Positions 1 through 5,537 of a DNA stretch of 5,537 bases are shown piece by piece. The position numbers were made by a program, and so were the translations under genes. This stretch comes from an uncultured Oscillibacter sp. (GTDB lineage: Bacteria > Bacillota > Clostridia > Oscillospirales > Oscillospiraceae): positions 1 to 5,537 of the forward strand of contig URTS01000120.1 in NCBI GenBank assembly GCA_900550685.1, read 5' to 3'. Within the stretch, counting starts at the first letter, position 1; every line of letters begins with the position of its first letter. The notes under the pieces are model-generated. The model did not search any database. It saw only the letters and a program-made list of their open reading frames with translations, and was not told the DNA's origin.

Positions 1-373
1 GGTTGGCGCAGACAATGGGACGCAGCCCCTGGAATTTTTCGGCAATGAGGGCGTTCAGGTCCAGCTTCATCACGTCCCCGGGGACGATTTCCACGTTGGG
101 GTGCTCCGCCATGGTCTCCGCCAGAATGGGCAGCAGGGAACGGTCCAGCTCCACGGAGACCACCTTTCCGGCCAGCTGGGCCAGCTCCGCCGTCAGGGGG
201 CCGATGCCGGGGCCGATCTCCAGCACGCCGCAGGACCTGTCCGCCTCAGAGGAGGCTGCGATCCGGGCGGGAACCTCCGGGTCAATGAGGAAATTCTGCC
301 CCATGGATTTGGAAAAATGGAAGCCGTGGCGCTCCAGCAGCGCCCGGATGGTGGATTCATCGCAGAGATTCAT
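1..373 (-). CDS. rsmA: 16S rRNA (adenine1518-N6/adenine1519-N6)-dimethyltransferase RsmA, N-terminal part
   Basis: This is the first 124 codons of RsmA (KsgA), which uses S-adenosylmethionine to dimethylate two adjacent adenines near the 3' end of 16S rRNA late in 30S assembly in the cytoplasm. The start is ATG at 373-371, giving MNLCDESTIRALLERHGF, a typical N-terminus for Clostridia RsmA. Visible motifs are SKSMGQNFLIDPEV (residues 21-34), the SAM-binding VLEIGPGIGPLT (50-61), VVSVELDRSL (71-80, acidic residue E75) and PGDVMKLDL (98-106, D100). The window cuts the gene at VCAN, just where the conserved NLPY motif would continue. AAAGGCGG lies 7 nt upstream of the ATG at 381-388. The gene has its own promoter and lies downstream of a terminated microprotein gene, so it is probably transcribed separately. 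The family assignment is very secure; the C-terminal part lies outside the window. Confidence 0.96.
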   Translation of the reverse strand, partial: MNLCDESTIRALLERHGFHFSKSMGQNFLIDPEVPARIAASSEADRSCGVLEIGPGIGPLTAELAQLAGKVVSVELDRSLLPILAETMAEHPNVEIVPGDVMKLDLNALIAEKFQGLRPIVCAN

Positions 374-408
374 GGCTCAACCGCCTTTTCTATGATTTTA
401 TAAATCAA

Positions 409-437
409 ATTATACCTGATTTTCCGGCGGATGACAA
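409..437 (-). promoter_or_regulatory. sigma-A promoter for rsmA
   Basis: Reading the minus strand, TTGTCA (437-432) and TATAAT (414-409) are separated by exactly 17 bp. The -10 is perfect and the -35 has five of six consensus bases. The predicted transcription start is near 402, giving a short leader of roughly 29 nt that includes the AAAGGCGG ribosome binding site. It lies between the microprotein terminator and rsmA, which supports independent transcription of rsmA. Confidence 0.8.
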
Positions 438-491
438 TATGACTTTCCCGTAGTGGACGGACTTGGTATGGGTGATCCGGCTGTGATGGCC

Positions 492-522
492 AGAAAACAG
501 GCCCGGACAGCGTCCGGGCCTG
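492..522 (-). terminator. intrinsic terminator after the 24-aa ORF
   Basis: The arms 498-508 (CAGGCCCGGAC) and 512-522 form a perfect 11-bp GC-rich stem with a 3-nt loop. On the minus strand the stem is followed by TTTTCT. It begins 13 nt after the TAA of the small ORF at 536-610 and would separate that transcript from rsmA. The plus strand has no T-run after the stem, so the terminator is directional. Confidence 0.9.
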
Positions 523-535
523 CCGCATGGCGTAT

Positions 536-610
536 TTACTTGCGGTCGGTTTTCTGGTTCTTCTGCTCGTTGGGTTCCTTCTGGCTGTTCTCACGGTTTT
601 TCTCCTGCAT
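536..610 (-). CDS. 24-aa hydrophilic microprotein, function unknown
   Basis: A 24-codon ORF runs from ATG (610-608) to TAA (538-536). The peptide begins MQEKNRENSQKEPNE and ends KTDRK. Nineteen of its 24 residues are K, N, Q, E or R, and no hydrophobic residue follows Met1, so it should be soluble and probably disordered. A strong Shine-Dalgarno, AAAGGAGGT, lies at about 617-625, some 6 nt before the ATG, and a perfect intrinsic terminator starts 13 nt after the stop. These flanking signals are the main evidence that it is real. I found no convincing promoter between 611 and 706. I do not recognise a named family. Short Asn/Gln/Lys-rich peptides do occur in Clostridia, but I assign no function. 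The opposite strand reads as a hydrophobic ORF only because it complements polar codons. Confidence 0.6.
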   Translation of the reverse strand: MQEKNRENSQKEPNEQKNQKTDRK

Positions 611-706
611 GGAACGTACCTCCTTTCCCGGTCTGCGTACAGGGGTAGTATGGCCGCAGGTCGGAAAGCTATTCATAAAATCTGGAGAAATTTCCGCATT
701 TTTGTG
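611..706. other. intergenic spacer between microprotein and infC promoter
   Basis: This stretch separates two divergently oriented units. It holds the microprotein ribosome binding site at its left end and an AT-rich part (671-706) upstream of the infC -35 that could serve as an UP-like element. CATACT and TATGAA occur on the minus strand as possible -10 elements, but neither has a matching -35 at 16-18 bp, so I do not call a promoter for the microprotein. Confidence 0.5.
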
Positions 707-735
707 TTGACATCCGGATCTTTAGCTGTTATACT
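707..735 (+). promoter_or_regulatory. sigma-A promoter for infC-rpmI-rplT
   Basis: TTGACA (707-712) and TATACT (730-735) are separated by 17 bp. The -35 is a perfect match and the -10 matches five of six bases. Transcription should start near 742, leaving an untranslated leader of about 149 nt before infC. This is one of the strongest promoters in the window, as expected for an r-protein operon. Confidence 0.9.
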
Positions 736-741
736 ATCTAC

Positions 742-877
742 GCAAAACAAAGAAGGCTGATCGCATCCGCCTCACCTCCAGCAACCGTGAAGAGGTCAAC
801 AGTGTCGTTATCAAGCTGCCGACAGGCGGTTTGTTGTCACGCGGGTGCCGGTGCGGTATCCGCGTTTTGTGATTTTT
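742..877 (+). promoter_or_regulatory. infC operon leader RNA, L20-leader-like attenuator
   Basis: The stretch between the promoter and the infC ribosome binding site has no ORF with a credible start, but it is rich in complementary segments. Simple hairpins are AGGC/GCCT (754-757 with 769-772), ACCTC/GAGGT (774-778 with 792-796) and a 9-bp stem with a GACA loop (812-820 with 825-833, two G-U pairs). The terminator hairpin follows at 839-865. GCATCCGC at 763-770 can pair with GCGGGTGC at 841-848, the 5' arm of that terminator, over 8 bp with one G-U, so it is a candidate antiterminator. In Firmicutes the infC-rpmI-rplT operon is commonly repressed by its product L20 through a leader of this layout. 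Assignment to the L20-leader class rests on position and architecture; no covariance search was possible. Confidence 0.72.
839..877 (+). terminator. leader attenuator hairpin upstream of infC
   Basis: ACGCGGGTGCCG (839-850) pairs with CGGTATCCGCGT (854-865) over 12 bp with two G-U pairs and a 3-nt GTG loop. It is followed by TTTTGTGATTTTT, ending directly before the infC Shine-Dalgarno at 878. It has the form of an intrinsic terminator placed inside an mRNA leader, the expected arrangement for conditional attenuation rather than the end of a transcription unit. Confidence 0.82.
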
Positions 878-888
878 AGGAGGAGGTG
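878..888 (+). promoter_or_regulatory. double Shine-Dalgarno of infC
   Basis: AGGAGGAGGTG contains two overlapping AGGAGG cores, at 878-883 and 881-886. The first leaves 7 nt to TTG 891. The second leaves 4 nt to TTG 891 and 10 nt to the in-frame ATA at 897. The site therefore supports TTG as start but does not exclude the downstream ATA. It begins immediately after the attenuator T-tract. Confidence 0.85.
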
Positions 889-890
889 CT

Positions 891-1415
891 TTGACCATAG
901 CTAAGCAAGTGCATGAACTGAACGAGGACATTGTCGATAAAGAGGTTCGTCTCATCGGCGCCGAGGGCCAGCAGCTGGGCATCATGAGCTCCCAGGAGGC
1001 TCTGAAGATCGCGGATGAGCAGGGCTTGGATCTTGTTAAGATTTCGCCCCAGGCTGTGCCCCCTGTCTGCAAGCTGATGAACTACGGTAAGTTCCGCTTT
1101 GAACAGGGCAAGAAGGAAAAGGAAGCCCGCAAAAATCAGCACGTGGTGGAGATCAAGGAGATCCGCATGTCTCCGGGCATCGACGTGGGAGACTTCAACA
1201 CGAAGCTCAAAAACGCCCAGAAGTTCATCGCCGATGGAAACCGGGTGAAGGTCTCCGTCCGCTTCCGCGGCCGCGAGATGGCTCATACCGATATCGGCAG
1301 GGATCTGCTGAACCAGTTTGCTGAGCAGTGTGCCGAAGTGGCCAACATGGATAAGACCCCCAAGCTGGAGGGCCGCATGATGTCCATTTTCCTCTCCCCC
1401 AAGACTGGCAAGTAA
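891..1415 (+). CDS. infC: translation initiation factor IF-3
   Basis: IF3 binds the 30S subunit, prevents premature 50S joining and checks start-codon/initiator-tRNA pairing. The 174-aa product has the normal family length. The N-terminal domain (about residues 9-80) shows LNEDIVDKEVRLIGAEGQQL, ALKIADEQGLDLVKISP and PPVCKLMNYGKFRFEQGKKE. A Lys/Glu-rich linker follows, and the C-terminal domain (about 86-174) has VVEIKEIRMSPGIDVGDFNT, VSVRFRGREMAH and a closing IFLSPKTGK. There is no ATG near the start. TTG at 891 fits the ribosome binding site, while ATA at 897 aligns with the conserved I-S-K-like beginning of Bacillus IF3. A non-AUG start is typical of infC and lets IF3 discriminate against its own mRNA. 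It is the first gene of an operon with rpmI and rplT. The identity is certain; the exact start is less so. Confidence 0.97.
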   Translation: MTIAKQVHELNEDIVDKEVRLIGAEGQQLGIMSSQEALKIADEQGLDLVKISPQAVPPVCKLMNYGKFRFEQGKKEKEARKNQHVVEIKEIRMSPGIDVGDFNTKLKNAQKFIADGNRVKVSVRFRGREMAHTDIGRDLLNQFAEQCAEVANMDKTPKLEGRMMSIFLSPKTGK

Positions 1416-1451
1416 ATTTCAGATATTCAATACACGGAAGGAGCAACTACA

Positions 1452-1649
1452 ATGCCGAAACTGAAGACTCACAGCGGCGCCAAGAAGCGCTTCAATCTCA
1501 CCAAGACCGGCAAGGTCAAGCGCGCCAAGGCTTTCAAGAGCCACATCCTCACCAAGAAGGATACCAAGCGCACTCGTCGTCTGCGCGCAGGCGGTTATGC
1601 GGATGTCACCAACATGGATGCAGTCCGCAAGATGATCCCCTACAAATAA
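1452..1649 (+). CDS. rpmI: 50S ribosomal protein L35 (bL35)
   Basis: The product is a 65-aa, highly basic protein of the large ribosomal subunit, with the usual bL35 length. The N-terminus MPKLKTHSGAKKRF, the segment TKTGKVKRAKAFKSHIL and the TKRTRRLR stretch are family hallmarks, and the C-terminus reads VRKMIPYK. The start is ATG at 1452, with GGAAGGAG at 1436-1443 about 8 nt upstream. It follows infC after 36 nt and precedes rplT by 34 nt, with no promoter or terminator visible in either gap, so it is the middle gene of the operon. Nothing about it is unusual. Confidence 0.98.
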   Translation: MPKLKTHSGAKKRFNLTKTGKVKRAKAFKSHILTKKDTKRTRRLRAGGYADVTNMDAVRKMIPYK

Positions 1650-1683
1650 GTAACGAGACGTTTGAAATAGGAGGCTTATACAA

Positions 1684-2034
1684 ATGGCAAGAGTCAAGGG
1701 CGCGATGATGACGCGCAAGAGAAGAAATAAAGTTCTGAAGCTGGCCAAGGGCTATTGGGGTTCCAAGTCCAAGCACTTCAAGATGGCTAACCAGGCCGTC
1801 ATGAAGTCCCTGACCTATGCTTACACCGGCCGCCGGCTGAAGAAGCGTGACTTCCGCAGCCTGTGGATCACCCGTATCTCCGCCGCCTGCAAGCTGAACG
1901 GCATGAACTACTCCAGCTTCATGCACGGCCTGAAGGTCGCCGGCATCGAGATCAACCGCAAGATGCTCTCCGAGATGGCTATTTCCAATCCCGCCGCTTT
2001 CACCCAGCTGGTGGAGATCGCTAAGAAGGCCTGA
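1684..2034 (+). CDS. rplT: 50S ribosomal protein L20 (bL20)
   Basis: bL20 binds 23S rRNA early and is needed for 50S assembly. In Firmicutes it also represses the infC-rpmI-rplT operon by binding its leader. The 116-aa product has the normal length. The basic N-terminal extension includes MARVKGAMMTRKRRNKVLKL and AKGYWGSKSKHFKMANQAVM. The globular part includes YTGRRLKKRDFRSLWITRI and LKVAGIEINRKMLSEMAI. The start is ATG at 1684, with AGGAGG at 1669-1674 placed 9 nt upstream. A terminator begins 13 nt after the TGA, so this is the last gene of the operon. The leader at 742-877 is the likely site of feedback by this protein. Confidence 0.98.
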   Translation: MARVKGAMMTRKRRNKVLKLAKGYWGSKSKHFKMANQAVMKSLTYAYTGRRLKKRDFRSLWITRISAACKLNGMNYSSFMHGLKVAGIEINRKMLSEMAISNPAAFTQLVEIAKKA

Positions 2035-2047
2035 TTTACACAGCATG

Positions 2048-2079
2048 AAAACCTCTTCGGGAAACCGGAGAGGTTTTTT
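2048..2079 (+). terminator. intrinsic terminator of infC-rpmI-rplT
   Basis: The arms 2048-2060 (AAAACCTCTTCGG) and 2065-2077 pair over 13 bp with one T-G wobble. They close a GAAA tetraloop and are followed by a run of six T residues at 2074-2079. Because the 5' arm begins with AAAA, the hairpin could also work for minus-strand transcription coming from ireB. Confidence 0.94.
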
Positions 2080-2153
2080 CTATGATTGCGGTTTATGAAT
2101 CAGGCCGTTATCGTGATGGGCACGGGAAAACACGCCAGTCGGGGCATGGATGC

Positions 2154-2189
2154 AAAAAAAGCACGGAGACAACCGTCTCCGTGCTTTTT
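2154..2189 (-). terminator. bidirectional intrinsic terminator after ireB
   Basis: A perfect stem of up to 15 bp is formed by 2156-2170 and 2175-2189, with GCACGGAGAC as the GC-rich part and a 4-nt loop. The minus strand continues into seven T residues (2160-2154), 11 nt past the ireB stop codon. The plus strand also has a T-run (2185-2189), so the hairpin can act as a second stop for transcripts from rplT. Confidence 0.93.
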
Positions 2190-2199
2190 CCGCATTCGT

Positions 2200-2445
2200 T
2201 CACTGCCCCAGGTATTTTTTTACCAGCACCTGCAGAAGCTCATCCCGGTCCAGCTTGCGGATCAGGGTGCGGGCCCCCATGTGGTTGGTGATATAGGTGG
2301 GGTCCTCCGAGAGAATGTAGCCCACGATCTGGTTGATGGGGTTGTAGCCCTTTTCCTCCAGCGCCTGATAGACCGTGGTCAGAATGTGCCGGATCTCCGC
2401 GTCCTTTTCATCTACAATACTGAATTTACGGGTATAATCATCCAT
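2200..2445 (-). CDS. ireB: IreB family regulatory phosphoprotein (UPF0297, YrzL-like)
   Basis: The 81-aa product is a close match to the IreB/YrzL family. The diagnostic block EKGYNPINQIVGYILSEDPT (residues 31-50) is followed by ARTLIRKLDRDELLQVL (58-74). In Enterococcus faecalis, IreB is a small dimeric cytoplasmic protein phosphorylated on N-terminal threonines by the PASTA-domain kinase IreK, and it negatively influences cephalosporin resistance. Here Thr5 in MDDYTRKFSI is the only threonine in the first 20 residues, so it is the candidate phosphosite by position. The start is ATG at 2445-2443, with AAAGGTGG (2460-2453) 7 nt upstream. In Bacillus and relatives this gene usually sits beside ruvX-like genes. 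Here it has its own promoter and terminator and stands alone between two translation operons. Family identity is secure; a role in beta-lactam response is inferred from the enterococcal protein only. Confidence 0.94.
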   Translation of the reverse strand: MDDYTRKFSIVDEKDAEIRHILTTVYQALEEKGYNPINQIVGYILSEDPTYITNHMGARTLIRKLDRDELLQVLVKKYLGQ

Positions 2446-2482
2446 ACGGACACCACCTTTCGGGGAATATTTTTACGGTATT

Positions 2483-2511
2483 AGTATACTCGGTTTTGAA
2501 AGTGAAGTAAA
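2483..2511 (-). promoter_or_regulatory. sigma-A promoter for ireB
   Basis: On the minus strand TTTACT (2511-2506) and TATACT (2488-2483) are 17 bp apart. Transcription should begin near 2476, giving a leader of about 30 nt before the ireB ATG. The -10 lies in a short palindrome, AGTATACT (2483-2490). The promoter lies between the pheT terminator and ireB, so ireB does not depend on read-through from pheST. Confidence 0.75.
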
Positions 2512-2540
2512 GGGGAAAACGGAAATGTAACAGAATGGTA

Positions 2541-2579
2541 ATAAAATCGGAGCAGTGAGCAAAGGCCCACTGCTCTGAT
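2541..2579 (-). terminator. intrinsic terminator after pheT
   Basis: ATCGGAGCAGTG (2546-2557) pairs with CACTGCTCTGAT (2568-2579) over 12 bp with one G-T pair and a 10-nt loop. On the minus strand the hairpin is followed by TTTTATTA. It begins 17 nt after the pheT stop codon and ends the pheS-pheT transcript ahead of the ireB promoter. Confidence 0.88.
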
Positions 2580-2595
2580 CGTTTATAAGGAAAGC

Positions 2596-5283
<2,688 letters not shown>

Positions 5284-5304
5284 TGTCTATACCTTGCCTC
5301 TCTG

Positions 5305-5537
5305 TCAAAATTGAGTAAGGAACCGCTCGTCGTTCTCAAAGATCAGCCGCAGGTCGCTGATCTTGAAGTGGCCCATGGCGAAACGCTCCAGGCCCATGCC
5401 GAAGGCGAAGCCGGAATACTCGTCGGGATCGATGCCGCAGTTGCGCAGCACCTTGGGGTGCACCATGCCGGCGCCCAGCACTTCGATCCAGCCCTCGCCC
5501 TTGCAGGTGGGGCAGCCCTTGCCGCCGCACTTGTGGC
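5305..5537 (-). CDS. pheS: phenylalanine--tRNA ligase alpha subunit, C-terminal part
   Basis: This is the last 76 residues of PheS, the catalytic subunit of phenylalanyl-tRNA synthetase. GFAFGMGLERFAM (residues 42-54 of the fragment) is class II motif 3, which contacts ATP. WIEVLGAGMVHPKVL and the terminal LRLIFENDERFLTQF are also standard. The fragment opens with HKCGGKGCPTCKGEGW, and the two bases before it (GC) fit a preceding Cys codon. Such a Cys cluster is common in Firmicutes PheS and may bind zinc, which is inferred from the CxxC spacing. TGA at 5307-5305 is followed 21 nt later by pheT, so the two genes form the usual pheST operon. The promoter and any tRNA-Phe T-box leader lie outside the window. 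Confidence 0.97.
   Translation of the reverse strand, partial: HKCGGKGCPTCKGEGWIEVLGAGMVHPKVLRNCGIDPDEYSGFAFGMGLERFAMGHFKISDLRLIFENDERFLTQF

Noticed and set aside
370..594. A 74-codon minus-strand ORF whose TGA overlaps the rsmA ATG (ATGA)
   Set aside because: The ATGA overlap suggests coupling, but the frame runs through the 492-522 terminator and the rsmA promoter, overlaps the microprotein in another frame, lacks a ribosome binding site and encodes nothing recognisable.
681..695. Near-palindrome GGAGAAATTTCC upstream of the infC -35, considered as an operator
   Set aside because: The symmetry is imperfect, it is AT-rich, and no second copy exists in the window. No known regulator motif is matched.
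527..760. A 77-codon plus-strand ORF whose start looks like a membrane protein (MAYLLAVGFLVLLLVGFLLA)
   Set aside because: The hydrophobic stretch is the complement of the Lys/Glu/Asn/Gln-rich microprotein. It has no Shine-Dalgarno, starts right after a GC-rich hairpin and runs across the infC promoter.
2086..2484. A 132-codon plus-strand ORF opposite ireB
   Set aside because: It reads through the bidirectional terminator and is antisense to a clear IreB family gene. The start has no ribosome binding site.

Overview
The window looks like a core-genome segment from a moderately high-GC Gram-positive anaerobe, most likely a Clostridia member of the Oscillospiraceae/Ruminococcaceae type (Flavonifractor, Oscillibacter and relatives). 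The reasons are strong AGGAGG-type ribosome binding sites, sigma-A promoters with 17-bp spacers, an IreB/YrzL gene, a Firmicutes-style Cys-rich PheS tail, and GC-rich codon use. The genus is inferred, not shown.

Layout, left to right. (1) Positions 1-373, minus: the N-terminal 124 residues of the 16S rRNA dimethyltransferase RsmA/KsgA, with its own promoter at 409-437. (2) Positions 492-610, minus: a 24-codon, entirely hydrophilic microprotein gene with a near-perfect Shine-Dalgarno and a perfect 11-bp intrinsic terminator. (3) Positions 707-2079, plus: the complete infC-rpmI-rplT operon (IF3, bL35, bL20). It has a consensus promoter, a leader of about 136 nt ending in a terminator hairpin against the infC ribosome binding site, and a strong terminator after rplT. 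The leader fits the L20-type autoregulatory leaders of Firmicutes. (4) Positions 2154-2511, minus: a monocistronic ireB-family gene with its own promoter and terminator. (5) Positions 2541-5537, minus: pheT (complete) and the 3' end of pheS, 21 nt apart, followed by a terminator.

The genes share a translation theme: ribosome maturation (RsmA), initiation (IF3), 50S proteins (bL35, bL20) and tRNA charging with phenylalanine (PheST). IreB is the exception, a small target of the PASTA-kinase signalling pathway. The infC operon converges on ireB-pheTS, with three hairpin terminators in the space between.

The least ordinary observations are three. PheT is about 895 aa, roughly 90-100 longer than usual, because of an insert at residues 138-238. 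Part of that insert resembles the protein's own tRNA-binding OB-fold, including a 24-nt stretch matching at 22 positions. The infC leader has a candidate 8-bp antiterminator pairing. The 24-aa microprotein gene has clear expression signals. I see no mobile element, CRISPR array, tRNA or rRNA gene, and no obvious new multi-gene system.
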